This document shows, in pieces, positions 17,416-25,875 of a DNA stretch of 58,551 nt (positions within the stretch are counted from its first letter, which is position 1; every line of letters begins with the position of its first letter). Source of the DNA: Fastidiosipila sp964627125 (GTDB lineage Bacteria; Bacillota; Clostridia; Saccharofermentanales; Fastidiosipilaceae); NCBI GenBank assembly GCA_964627125.1, contig CAZVJQ010000008.1, positions 1 to 58,551 of the forward strand. The letters are read 5' to 3'. Under the pieces are notes generated by a model that was not told the DNA's origin, ran no database searches, and saw nothing but the letters and a program-made list of their open reading frames with translations. A program made the position numbers and the translations under genes.

Positions 17416-18129
17416 TTACTCTTCTTCGCCGCTAGTATCAAACTTGTAACCAACACCCCAAACTGTTTTAATTGTCCAAGGTAAGTCAGTACCGATTGCT
17501 TCAATTTTCTCTCTAATTCTCTTAACGTGTACGTCAACTGTTCTAGACTCACCGAAGAAATCATATCCCCAAACATTTACTAACAATTGCTCTCTTGTAA
17601 ATACTCTATCTGGATTTGCTGCCAAGAAGAATAGTAATTCTAATTCTTTAGGTGGCATTTCAATTTTTTGTCCTGCGATTTCTACTGTGTAACTAGATTT
17701 ATCAACAAGCAAGCCTTCGTGTTCAACCTTCTCCATCTCAGCTCTCTTCTCAGCTTCTTGATTCTCTGTTCTTCTTAAAACAGCCTTCACTCTTGCAATA
17801 AGCTCTTTAGTATCAAATGGTTTAGGAACGTAGTCATCTGCACCTAGTTCAAGTCCGACAACCTTGTCTAAAGTTTCTCCTCTTGCAGTTAACATGATAA
17901 TTGGAACATTAGATTCTCTACGAATTTCTCTACAAATATCGTATCCGTCCATTCCTGGTAACATTAAATCTAGTAAGATGATGTCTGGTTCAAAATTTCT
18001 AAAAGACTCTATAGCCTTACCACCATCATTTTGTGTTTCAACTTCATATCCCTCTTTTGTAAAATATAGATCTACTAACTCACAAATATTTGGGTCATCA
18101 TCTACAATAAGTAATTTTTTATTAGACAT
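17416..18129 (-). CDS. OmpR/PhoB-family response regulator
   Basis: 237 aa. Receiver domain: acidic pocket 'VDDD' (10-12), phosphoacceptor Asp54 in 'ILLDLMLPGMDG', 'MLTARGE' Thr, 'ADDYVPKPF' with the conserved Lys. After an acidic linker comes the winged-helix DNA-binding domain ('PPKELELLFFLAANPDRVFTREQLL', 'SRTVDVHVKRIREKI', 'TVWGVGYKF'). It regulates transcription on phosphorylation by the kinase encoded next. The ATG has CAGGAGG upstream. The promoter at 18201-18229 overlaps TTAA repeats with PhoP-like spacing, suggesting autoregulation. Confidence 0.95.
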   Translation of the reverse strand: MSNKKLLIVDDDPNICELVDLYFTKEGYEVETQNDGGKAIESFRNFEPDIILLDLMLPGMDGYDICREIRRESNVPIIMLTARGETLDKVVGLELGADDYVPKPFDTKELIARVKAVLRRTENQEAEKRAEMEKVEHEGLLVDKSSYTVEIAGQKIEMPPKELELLFFLAANPDRVFTREQLLVNVWGYDFFGESRTVDVHVKRIREKIEAIGTDLPWTIKTVWGVGYKFDTSGEEE

Positions 18130-18200
18130 AGTCTACCTCCTGTATTTAATCTATTTTATCAAATAAGCCGTATAAATATAAGATGTGACTATTGAATAAA

Positions 18201-18229
18201 ATTATACATATGCGTTAATGTTTTATTAA
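18201..18229 (-). promoter_or_regulatory. Promoter of the two-component operon with TTAA direct repeats
   Basis: The minus strand has -10 TATAAT (18201-18206), 17 nt spacer, -35 TTAATA (18224-18229). On the plus strand TTAATG and TTAACT are separated by 5 nt (11-bp period) across the -35, the spacing used by PhoP/PhoB-type regulators. The leader would be about 65 nt. Confidence 0.5.
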
Positions 18230-18360
18230 CTACACAATGGCCTATCTTCTTAAGATTAAAATATACTCTCATCTCTTAAGAGTTTCACTACTCCATTATA
18301 ACTTTTATCAAATAAAATTGCTTAATCTTAGAATTATATTTTTGTTTATGGAGACAAATA

Positions 18361-18390
18361 TTAAAAAGAGACAGCACTGTGGCTGTCTCT
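18361..18390 (-). terminator. Terminator of the ftsZ-nrdR transcript
   Basis: The minus strand stem AGAGACAGC/GCTGTCTCT (9 bp) with loop CACAGT is followed by TTTTAAT. It lies about 25 nt after the nrdR stop and closes the division cluster. Confidence 0.85.
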
Positions 18391-18415
18391 AGTATCGAAT
18401 TCTATTGTTTTTATT

Positions 18416-18895
18416 TTATTCAGAGATTTCAGATTCTTCTCTATGATTATTTAGCATAGACTCTAACTCTTCCATAAATTGCTTAACATCTTTAAATTGT
18501 CTATAGACAGATGCAAATCTTACATAAGCGACGTCATCTAAATCTTTAAGCTCATCCATGACCCATTCACCAATTTGGTTGCTGGAGGTCTCTCCTGAAA
18601 GATTATTCATGGCTCTTACTTCAACTCTTCTTACAAGAGCTTCCATCTGCTCTATGCTGATAGGTCTCTTCATGCTCGCTTTAACTACACCGCTCATGAT
18701 TTTATCTCTATCGAAAAGTTCTCTAGTACCGTCACTCTTAACTACAACTACATTTGGTCTTTCAACAGTTTCATACGTAGTGAATCTTTCTGAGCATTCT
18801 AGACACTCTCTTCTACGTCTTACAGCTCCACCATCTTCAGCAGGTCTACTGTCAACAACCTTAGTATTATATGATTTGCAAAAAGGACATTTCAC
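18416..18895 (-). CDS. nrdR: Ribonucleotide reductase repressor NrdR
   Basis: 159 aa. Zinc ribbon Cys3, Cys6, Cys31, Cys34 ('MKCPFCKSYNTKVVDSR', 'RRRECLECSERFTTYE') is followed by an ATP-cone ('VVKSDGTRELFDRDKIMSGVVKA'). NrdR binds NrdR boxes upstream of ribonucleotide reductase genes and represses them when dATP is high. The start is GTG with AGGA 8 nt upstream. It follows the ftsZ stop by 10 nt and is the last gene before the terminator. No nrd gene is in the window. Confidence 0.97.
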   Translation of the reverse strand: MKCPFCKSYNTKVVDSRPAEDGGAVRRRRECLECSERFTTYETVERPNVVVVKSDGTRELFDRDKIMSGVVKASMKRPISIEQMEALVRRVEVRAMNNLSGETSSNQIGEWVMDELKDLDDVAYVRFASVYRQFKDVKQFMEELESMLNNHREESEISE

Positions 18896-18905
18896 AATTT
18901 AATTC

Positions 18906-20426
18906 CTAATTTTCGTCATTGAATAACCATGGTAATAATCTACCATTGTTACTTCTTGAGTTACTTGAGTTGCTTGAGCTTGATCTACTACTTCTATCAC
19001 TTGAGCTTGGTCTACTGTCGTATGAACGCTCAGGGTTTCTAGGAGCATTGTAATTATCCTGAGGTCTTGAGTCTCTGTAAGAACGAGTATCTTCTCTTGA
19101 ATCTCTTGAGTCTCTTGAGTAATCACGATCAAATGATTGAGGTCTTCTATCTTCTTGATAGTTGTAGTCTTGCTCGTAGTTATCTACAGCTGGTTCTTGA
19201 TATTCTTCAACTGCTGGAGCTTCATCAAATCTATTTTGTACTGGCTCATCATCGAAACGATTGTAGCTACGTACTTCTCTTGATGGTCTAACGTCATCTC
19301 TTCTTGAGCGATCTCTGGTTGATCTACTACCCATTGCTCTGAAACTATCTTCTAGAACTGATTCTTGTACTTCATATCCATCAGCGTATTGGTCTTTACC
19401 AAAACCTGAAGCGATGATTGTAATCATGATTTCGTCATCTAGATTTTCATCTAATACAGCACCGATAATAATGTCTGCATTAGGTGATGCTGAATCTCTT
19501 ACTAATGAAGCAGCTTCTGATACTTCACGTAGTTTCATGCTTGAACCTGTGAAGTTGATAATGATTTTTTCTGCACCATCAATGTTTGTATCTAATAATG
19601 GACTGTGAATTGCTTCATCAATAGCATCTTCAACTCTATCTGGTCCTTGGGCTCTACCGATACCCATGTGGCAAATTCCTGCATCAATCATTACACGTCT
19701 AATGTCAGCCATATCGAGGTTAATTAATCCTGGAACAGCTACTAAGTCAGAAATACCTGTAATACCATATCTTAGAACGTGGTCAGCCATTGCAAATGCT
19801 TGATCTACTGTTGTATCTTCATCAGCTATATCTAATAGTTTGTCATTTGGAACAACAATTAAAGAATCTACATATTTAGATAGTTCTTCAATTCCTTGCT
19901 CAGCATTAGATGTTCTTCTAGCACCTTCAAATCTGAATGGTCTAGTTACAACAGCTACTGTCAAGATCCCCATATCTTGAGCAACTTGTGCGATTACTGG
20001 AGCAGCACCTGTACCAGTACCACCACCCATACCGGCAGTAATAAATAGTAAGTCTGTTCCTCTGATTAAGCTTGAAATTTCATCTCTTGATTCAGTTGCA
20101 GCCTTAGAACCTACTTCTGGATCTGCTCCTGCACCTAAACCACGAGTTATCTTATCGCCAATTCTAATTCTTGTTTCAGCCTTATTGCGCTCTAATGCTT
20201 GGTTATCAGTATTAATAGCGATGAAATCAACACCCTTAACTCCTGAATCAACCATTCTATTAATTGCATTACATCCGCCGCCTCCGACTCCGATGGCGCG
20301 AATTACCGCATTACCTGAAAAATCCCCATTATCTACTGTTTGTGTACTAGTTTTGCGAGTATTTGCTCTGCTGGTAGGATTTGCAGCAGTTTTTGCAGTA
20401 GTATTACTTCTTAATGTGTCAGCCAA
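18906..20426 (-). CDS. ftsZ: Cell division protein FtsZ with long disordered tails
   Basis: 506 aa from a TTG at 20426. GGAGGAG lies 6 nt upstream of this TTG; an upstream in-frame TTG would put that site inside the coding region. Tubulin-like GTPase: 'AIGVGGGGCNAINRMV' (T1), 'AGMGGGTGTGAAPVIA' (T4 signature), 'NDKLLDIADEDTTVDQAF', and 'TIIASGFGKDQ' closing the core. Unusual are about 40 Ser/Thr/Asn-rich residues before the core and a linker of about 150 residues rich in Arg, Asp, Ser and Tyr ('DRDYSRDSRDSREDTRSYRD'). The extreme C-terminus 'NGRLLPWLFNDEN' differs from the usual IPxFLR-type peptide. No ftsA precedes it; Sbp does. It has its own promoter. Confidence 0.97.
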   Translation of the reverse strand: MADTLRSNTTAKTAANPTSRANTRKTSTQTVDNGDFSGNAVIRAIGVGGGGCNAINRMVDSGVKGVDFIAINTDNQALERNKAETRIRIGDKITRGLGAGADPEVGSKAATESRDEISSLIRGTDLLFITAGMGGGTGTGAAPVIAQVAQDMGILTVAVVTRPFRFEGARRTSNAEQGIEELSKYVDSLIVVPNDKLLDIADEDTTVDQAFAMADHVLRYGITGISDLVAVPGLINLDMADIRRVMIDAGICHMGIGRAQGPDRVEDAIDEAIHSPLLDTNIDGAEKIIINFTGSSMKLREVSEAASLVRDSASPNADIIIGAVLDENLDDEIMITIIASGFGKDQYADGYEVQESVLEDSFRAMGSRSTRDRSRRDDVRPSREVRSYNRFDDEPVQNRFDEAPAVEEYQEPAVDNYEQDYNYQEDRRPQSFDRDYSRDSRDSREDTRSYRDSRPQDNYNAPRNPERSYDSRPSSSDRSSRSSSSNSSNSRSNNGRLLPWLFNDEN

Positions 20427-20482
20427 ATTAATCTCCTCCAATAAAATTATTTCATTAATGTTACACCAAGGTTACAGAATCT

Positions 20483-20511
20483 AATATATCTCATTCACAA
20501 TAATAATTCAA
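20483..20511 (-). promoter_or_regulatory. Promoter of ftsZ-nrdR
   Basis: The minus strand has -35 TTGAAT (20506-20511), a 17-nt spacer and -10 TATATT (20483-20488). The start near 20476 gives a leader of about 50 nt. It lets ftsZ be expressed apart from the upstream wall genes. Confidence 0.65.
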
Positions 20512-20633
20512 TGCCAAAATCGAAGTTTTTCAATTAAATTACCTAATTTTTATAGTTGTTTTTATCTAGTTGACTAGCTAGACATTTGGATTATTACAAA
20601 CTATGAAAAATATATGTGAAATCGAACTCTGAT

Positions 20634-21203
20634 TTACTTCTTATTGTTCTCGTCTTTCTTCAAATTACTCAATTGCTCAATAGCTTCATCTTCTTCTAAA
20701 GCATCTGCCTCGCTTACTAAACTATCTGCTTCAATTCTCAGATTTCTAGCGCGATTTCTTAATGTTTCAGATCTAGATTGTCTTGTATTGTCTGGATTAA
20801 TTTTCTCTACCGGTAAATCAGTGCTATTAGATTCTCTGTCTACCCATAGTCTAATAATTCTTCTTCTACGGTTCTGGCGTTTAAACCAGCTGCGTCTTAG
20901 TTTATCTATGTTTGAGAACATTCTCATTCCCAAGAATATGATTACTGGAACAGCTAAATCTACACCTAATGCATCACCAATAGCGTTAAACAATCCTGCT
21001 AATAATACATTGCTAATCCATTGAAAGAAAAAGAAAGAATTAGTGTAAGTCCTATTATACTTAGCTCTAGCAGCTTCAATAATTGAATCCATAGAGACAA
21101 GTATGGTTAAAGTAATATAAGAGTAATATACAGCTGGAACACTAACATTCGCAAATAGTCCTATAATTAAACCAATTACTAATGCGATTAGAAATATTAA
21201 CAT
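20634..21203 (-). CDS. sbp: Small basic family protein (Sbp, DUF1290) with C-terminal extension
   Basis: 189 aa from the ATG at 21203, which has TGGAGGA about 6 nt upstream. The first 105 residues match the Sbp/DUF1290 pattern: hydrophobic 'IGLIIGLFANVSVPAVYYSYITLTILVSMDSIIEAARA', then 'FFFFQWISNVLLAGLFNAIGDALGVDLAVPVIIFLGMRMFSNI'. Four membrane segments are likely. Sbp is a conserved membrane protein encoded beside division genes in Firmicutes; its role is unknown. The remaining 80 residues are hydrophilic ('RRSWFKRQNRRRRIIRLW...ADSLVSEADALEEDEAIEQL'), absent from typical Sbp of about 110-120 aa. It lies between ftsQ and ftsZ. Confidence 0.85.
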   Translation of the reverse strand: MLIFLIALVIGLIIGLFANVSVPAVYYSYITLTILVSMDSIIEAARAKYNRTYTNSFFFFQWISNVLLAGLFNAIGDALGVDLAVPVIIFLGMRMFSNIDKLRRSWFKRQNRRRRIIRLWVDRESNSTDLPVEKINPDNTRQSRSETLRNRARNLRIEADSLVSEADALEEDEAIEQLSNLKKDENNKK

Positions 21204-21333
21204 GCTGTCCTCCAAAATTACTTGTGCCAAACATTATAGCATCTAGAAGGTAAAACGTGCTTTAAGATTTCTCATGAAATTTGTATTTAATCAAAATTTA
21301 GTATTACGAAGAAATAAATGATAAAAATCCGTA

Positions 21334-21355
21334 GTTTGCTTTTGCCAAAGCAAAC
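21334..21355. repeat. Perfect 9-bp hairpin after ftsQ
   Basis: GTTTGCTTT and AAAGCAAAC flank TGCC. It lies 5 nt downstream of the ftsQ stop on the minus strand. The T-run on that strand begins only 7 nt after the stem, so it is at best a weak terminator. It contains one exact copy of the repeated GGCAAAAGC word. Confidence 0.5.
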
Positions 21356-21360
21356 AACAA

Positions 21361-22368
21361 CTACCCTCCAGGAGCAATTATTGTAGTAACTTCAGTTTCA
21401 TCTGCACTTGTAGTTTCATCGCTTGTAACTTCTGTAGTTTCTTCAATAGTGCTTGAAGTCGCGGTATCATCGCCTGCTGCTGAACTAACTTCACTTTCAT
21501 CTTCAACTTGCTCAGTTTCAATACTTGCACTTTCATTTATTGCAAGAGGTAATCTTTCACCAGCATTGAACACCTTCTGACTCTCGCTAACTGTCAATAT
21601 ACCTTCGCCTAAATCATCTAGAACACCTTGTTCTAAGGCATTTCTCAACCAAGAAATTGCTTCTTGAGTATTTTCGCTAGGATCAATTTTAATATTTAGC
21701 TCTTCACCATTTTCTAAATTAATCACGAAATAAAGAGCATTTGCCTGATAAGGTCTAAACTCACTTACACTCTCAGATATTTGCCAATCATCGTCTGCCA
21801 GATTATCTGACTCAAGCATAATAACTTGTAGCGAAAGAGCTCTACTAATTTGACGCTGAATCTCTTCAGAAATAGTCTCACCAAGATTATGGCTCCTCAA
21901 ATTAATTCCTTCGATAATAGCTGCATTAGTCTCGGGACGTTCTCTCAAAACTTCTAAAATTTCACCATTTCTAGAGATAGCAACATAGGCATTTTTACTG
22001 TGCACATAGGCAATTTCAACCATCTCTTCAACAGTAATTTTCACCTCATAAGGAAAAGATACTTGCACCTTAACTTCATCTATATAGGGGAAAGCCGACT
22101 CCAAACTATCCTCAATATCTCCATATCTGAAAGTCAAATAGTCTGTTAAATCACCTGAAATATAAGAAAATAAATGCTTCTCTTCATCAATATCTGCTTG
22201 AATAAGAATTGATTGAGCATCTAATTTTCTATTGCCCTCTACAGAAACATTACTAATATAAAATTGTGGAAGTACAAAAACTAAAGATATTAACAAAGCA
22301 ACAATTAAGACAATTACTAAAATGCCTATCCTTGAGTTTCTTCTATTTTCATAATTCTCCCTAGCCAA
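21361..22368 (-). CDS. ftsQ: Cell division protein FtsQ/DivIB
   Basis: 335 aa. Short cytoplasmic N-terminus, one membrane helix (about 14-34, 'IGILVIVLIVALLISLVFVLP'), then a POTRA domain 'FYISNVSVEGNRKLDAQSIL' and the FtsQ/DivIB beta domain ('VKVQVSFPYEVKITVEEMVEIAYVH'). The C-terminal 60 residues are a Ser/Thr/Glu-rich tail ('ESEVSSAAGDDTATSSTIEE'). FtsQ links FtsL and FtsB/DivIC to the divisome. The start is TTG with TTAGGAG 8 nt upstream; it follows the murG stop with no gap. Confidence 0.88.
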   Translation of the reverse strand: MARENYENRRNSRIGILVIVLIVALLISLVFVLPQFYISNVSVEGNRKLDAQSILIQADIDEEKHLFSYISGDLTDYLTFRYGDIEDSLESAFPYIDEVKVQVSFPYEVKITVEEMVEIAYVHSKNAYVAISRNGEILEVLRERPETNAAIIEGINLRSHNLGETISEEIQRQISRALSLQVIMLESDNLADDDWQISESVSEFRPYQANALYFVINLENGEELNIKIDPSENTQEAISWLRNALEQGVLDDLGEGILTVSESQKVFNAGERLPLAINESASIETEQVEDESEVSSAAGDDTATSSTIEETTEVTSDETTSADETEVTTIIAPGG

Positions 22369-23541
22369 TTAAATATCTCCTAAGTTTTCTATAATTTCTT
22401 TAGCAATAATATTAGCAGATCTAAGTTTTGGCAAACTCTCTGCATTTTTTTGCACATATTCTAGCTTATCATTGTCTTGCATCAAATCAATCAAAAATTG
22501 TGAAAGTTCTTTAGCATTTAATTCATCATCTTTAATAATTTTTGCAGCACCAGCTTGTTCCAAAACTTCAGCATTCTTAGTCTGATGATCCGCTGTTGCA
22601 TATGGATATGGAACTAATACACTAGGCTTACCAAGAGCTTGTAATTCAGCACAAGTGCCAGCACCTGCTCTACAAATTACAATATCGCTAGCTGCCATCT
22701 CAACTGGCATATTATAGATATAGTCACTGATTTTAATACTATCCGAGTCACTATCTACTCTTGCTAAATATTCATCATAAGTCTTCTTACCACTAACTAG
22801 ATGTATTTTATAGTTTGGTAAATTTTCTTGCTTAGAAAATATTTCATCTAGTTCAATTGATGCATCATTTAGAGTATTGGCCCCTAAACTACCACCTGTG
22901 ATAAGTATGTAGAATTCGTCATCTCTAATTCCTAGTTCTTTCCTAGCTTCAAACTTATCAAGTTCATAAAATTCTTCAGCAACAGGGTTTCCACTAAAAA
23001 CTGTCCTCTTAGCTTTACTAAAACTAGCTTTAGTGCTCTCGTAACTGATAAAAGCAATGTCAGCATCCTTTGCCAAAGAAGTAGTGCTCTTCCCTGCATG
23101 AGCATTTTGTTCATGCAAGTAATGTTTAATTTTCTTGTTTTTTGCAGCTAAAATCAAGGGAACTGTCGCATAGCCACCAGCACCTACGGCTCCAATAACA
23201 TTTAGTTTATTAATCAACTTACTAGCTTGTCTATATCCTCTAAGCATTCTTCTTCCAGCATCAAAAAGAGTAACTGGATTTTTCTTTACAGGTAGAGGTG
23301 CAGACTGAATCCAATAAAACTCAAACTCAGATTTATTTACTAATTCATGTTCTATACCCTCAGCATTTCCTGTGAATACAATTTGCAATTCAGGGCGAAG
23401 TTTCATCAGCTCTCTAGCAATTGCCAGAGCAGGATTAACATGCCCTGCAGTACCACCTGCGGCAAATAAAATTGTAGGGGCTTTGGGATTTAGTTTAGCT
23501 AATGATTTAGCATGTTCTTCTTTAATTAAAGCGTTTGGCAT
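22369..23541 (-). CDS. murG: UDP-GlcNAc:lipid I GlcNAc transferase MurG
   Basis: 390 aa from the ATG at 23541, chosen because AAGGAG lies 11 nt upstream; a longer frame would begin inside ftsW. GT-B glycosyltransferase that makes lipid II on the inner membrane face. Seen: 'ILFAAGGTAGHVNPALAIARELMK', 'GAVGAGGYATVPLILAA', 'YLHEQNAHAGKSTT', 'ILITGGSLGANTLND', and the UDP-GlcNAc site 'ICRAGAGTCAELQALGKPSVLVPYPYATADHQTKNAEVL'. The first Gly-rich loop is GGTAGH, a common variant. It sits between ftsW and ftsQ. Confidence 0.97.
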   Translation of the reverse strand: MPNALIKEEHAKSLAKLNPKAPTILFAAGGTAGHVNPALAIARELMKLRPELQIVFTGNAEGIEHELVNKSEFEFYWIQSAPLPVKKNPVTLFDAGRRMLRGYRQASKLINKLNVIGAVGAGGYATVPLILAAKNKKIKHYLHEQNAHAGKSTTSLAKDADIAFISYESTKASFSKAKRTVFSGNPVAEEFYELDKFEARKELGIRDDEFYILITGGSLGANTLNDASIELDEIFSKQENLPNYKIHLVSGKKTYDEYLARVDSDSDSIKISDYIYNMPVEMAASDIVICRAGAGTCAELQALGKPSVLVPYPYATADHQTKNAEVLEQAGAAKIIKDDELNAKELSQFLIDLMQDNDKLEYVQKNAESLPKLRSANIIAKEIIENLGDI

Positions 23542-23545
23542 ATTG

Positions 23546-24826
23546 CTACTCGCTCCTTCGTACACCATATTTAGACACATTGAGGAGCAAGCCCACCCCG
23601 ATTAGGAAGAACAAGTTCGATGTACCACCATAACTAAAGAATGGGAGTGATATACCTGTAGGTGGAACAACCCCGACATTAACAGCAATATTTAATACTG
23701 CTTGCAATGTGATTAACGAGGCAATACCTGTTGCTACTATTTGTGAGTACACTGAGCTTGATTTATAAGCAATTCTCATACCTAGAATGAAGAAAGCAAT
23801 GAAGAGAATTATTACAAATACTCCTCCTACAAAACCTGTCTCTTCGACGATACTACTGTAAATATAGTCATTTTGAACTTCAGGCAAGTAATTGTTCTTC
23901 TGACGGCCCATACCTAGACCCTTACCAAATAAACCACCAGATCCAATAGCTATAAAGGCTTGATTAGATTGATAGAGCTGATCATCTGTAACTGAATCAG
24001 AATCTGCGAAGATATTTAGTCTTGTAAAAATGTGTCCAAATCTTCCTGTAATATTTTCAGGCAATGAAGACCAGATAGATACTAAGAAAACAGCAAGTGC
24101 TGCTGCCAATATACCAACAATTATAGTTGCAAATATCCAGCTCTCTTTAGGTAGTCCTGCAGCGAGTAAGCTAGCAAAAGCCACAATTAAAATGATTATA
24201 ATTCCTGACAAGTGAGTCTGCATTGACATAACAGCGATAGGAACACCAATAATTAAAACAGGTATAACTATGTCATAGAAAGTATCATTTATCTTCCCGA
24301 AAAATCCAGTTTTTCTTGAAATACTCCCAGTTGCTCTTTGTTTAAATAGCCAAGATTGATATACAGCAATTGTATAAACAGTAACAACCTTAGTTAGCTC
24401 CGATGGTTGGAAGGTACCAAATAAAGGAATTGATAACCATCTTCTAGCACCATTAATAGGGTCAGTAAATAGAGTTAAAATTAACAAAATTAAAGAAACC
24501 ATATATGCAACAATGGCAAATAACGGTTTATCAAATAGCTTAATGTCAAAACGAGTAATCAAGAACATTAAACCTACACCGAGAACAGTTGCTAGTGATT
24601 GTCTAACGAAGTAATAATTACTTGCACTACCTTCAGTAAGTGACTCAGACATACTTGCACTAAATAGCATAATCAGACCGAAGGCAAGCATTATAACAAC
24701 AATAATTACAATACCGGCATCAATTCTAGGCTGACTTTGCCAATAAACTTGCTCTTCATTCTCACGCCTGACCTGAGCCTTGAGAGCCTCTCTTTGATAC
24801 ATTTTATCTTCATTTAAATTTTGCAT
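23546..24826 (-). CDS. ftsW: SEDS peptidoglycan polymerase FtsW
   Basis: 426 aa. About 45 hydrophilic N-terminal residues ('MQNLNEDKMYQREALKAQVR') precede ten predicted membrane segments beginning 'IDAGIVIIVVIMLAFGLIMLFSAS'. SEDS motifs: 'RRWLSIPLFGTFQPSELTKV', 'QTHLSGIIIILIVA', 'NDYIYSSIVEETGFVGG', and the C-terminal 'GVVPPTGISLPFFSYGGTS'. FtsW polymerises lipid II with its partner class B PBP, here the product of 27434-29845. It follows mraY directly; murD, often found between them, is absent. Confidence 0.95.
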   Translation of the reverse strand: MQNLNEDKMYQREALKAQVRRENEEQVYWQSQPRIDAGIVIIVVIMLAFGLIMLFSASMSESLTEGSASNYYFVRQSLATVLGVGLMFLITRFDIKLFDKPLFAIVAYMVSLILLILTLFTDPINGARRWLSIPLFGTFQPSELTKVVTVYTIAVYQSWLFKQRATGSISRKTGFFGKINDTFYDIVIPVLIIGVPIAVMSMQTHLSGIIIILIVAFASLLAAGLPKESWIFATIIVGILAAALAVFLVSIWSSLPENITGRFGHIFTRLNIFADSDSVTDDQLYQSNQAFIAIGSGGLFGKGLGMGRQKNNYLPEVQNDYIYSSIVEETGFVGGVFVIILFIAFFILGMRIAYKSSSVYSQIVATGIASLITLQAVLNIAVNVGVVPPTGISLPFFSYGGTSNLFFLIGVGLLLNVSKYGVRRSE

Positions 24827-24861
24827 TTATACACCATTTTCCCCACTAAATAGCTAAATTC

Positions 24862-25872
24862 CTAAATGATTGTCCAAGTTAATAAAGCAGCTAATATACA
24901 CCCAATAGTTTGACCTACAGTAAATAAAGTAACTACCTTCTCTTCTTTCCATCCCTTTTCTTCAAAATCATGATGAATAGGAGTTCTCATAGGTAAGCGC
25001 TTCCCACCTGTTATTTTAAAGTATGATCTTTGAATTAAAACAGTTGCTATATCAATTACATACATTATTCCTGCGATGGCAAAAGCCCACGGCATCTCCA
25101 TTACCAAGAAAATTGAAGATACTAAAGCTCCGAGCGCTAATGAGCCCATATCTCCCATAAAGATTTTTGCTTTATGCCAGTTGTAGATTAAGAATCCAAG
25201 TAGGGCTCCAAACATAATGAAACTTAAAACACTTAATCCGAAACCAGATTCTATAGTATTTGCTCTATGTAGTAAAAGCGCTGTTATACCTGTATAAATA
25301 AGAACAACACTAGTTGTTGATGATGACAAACCATCTATTCCATCGATTATATTTACCGCATTTGTACATGCGAAGAAATAGAAGAGTAAGAATAGTCCAT
25401 AAATAATCTTGCCCCATGAACTTACTACAGTAGGTTCAATACCAAATGGCCAGACAATTCTAATTTCTCCTGAATTTCCATATAAGTAGTAAGCGATAAA
25501 AAATACTTGAACTACTAGCATCATCATGCCCTTGGCTTTGTCCGAAAGGCCAATAGAATTAACTTTAACATTTACATAATCATCGATAAAACCAATAACT
25601 GCATGAGCTACAGTAAATAGGACTATAGCTAATACAAGTGGATTGAAATCAATTATAAGGTAAATTATAGCTAGTATGACAAATGAAGTTAGGAATATAC
25701 TTCCACCAAAGGTAGGAGTACCACCCTTCTTCTGATGTGACTCAATATTAAACTTACTTATTTTTTGTTTAGCTCCAGCTTGCTGCCAAAATGGGACCCA
25801 AAACTTCCCGCCTATAGCAGAAATAACAAATCCAAGGATTGCAGCTAAAATTAATATCAAAATGTCATTCAT
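24862..25872 (-). CDS. mraY: Phospho-MurNAc-pentapeptide translocase MraY
   Basis: 336 aa with about ten membrane helices. Signatures: 'KKGGTPTFGGSIFL', 'GFIDDYVNVK', the catalytic 'AVNIIDGIDGLSSS', 'IYNWHKAKIFMGDMGSLALGA', and 'MRTPIHHDFEEKGW'. It transfers phospho-MurNAc-pentapeptide to undecaprenyl phosphate to give lipid I. It starts 3 nt after murF with AAGGGA overlapping the murF end. Between murF and ftsW. Confidence 0.97.
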   Translation of the reverse strand: MNDILILILAAILGFVISAIGGKFWVPFWQQAGAKQKISKFNIESHQKKGGTPTFGGSIFLTSFVILAIIYLIIDFNPLVLAIVLFTVAHAVIGFIDDYVNVKVNSIGLSDKAKGMMMLVVQVFFIAYYLYGNSGEIRIVWPFGIEPTVVSSWGKIIYGLFLLFYFFACTNAVNIIDGIDGLSSSTTSVVLIYTGITALLLHRANTIESGFGLSVLSFIMFGALLGFLIYNWHKAKIFMGDMGSLALGALVSSIFLVMEMPWAFAIAGIMYVIDIATVLIQRSYFKITGGKRLPMRTPIHHDFEEKGWKEEKVVTLFTVGQTIGCILAALLTWTII

Positions 25873-25875
25873 AGT

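Noticed and set aside
20560..20590. CTAG repeats upstream of ftsZ as an operator
   Set aside because: Three CTAG tetramers lie close together but without clear symmetry around the promoter; too short to support a site.
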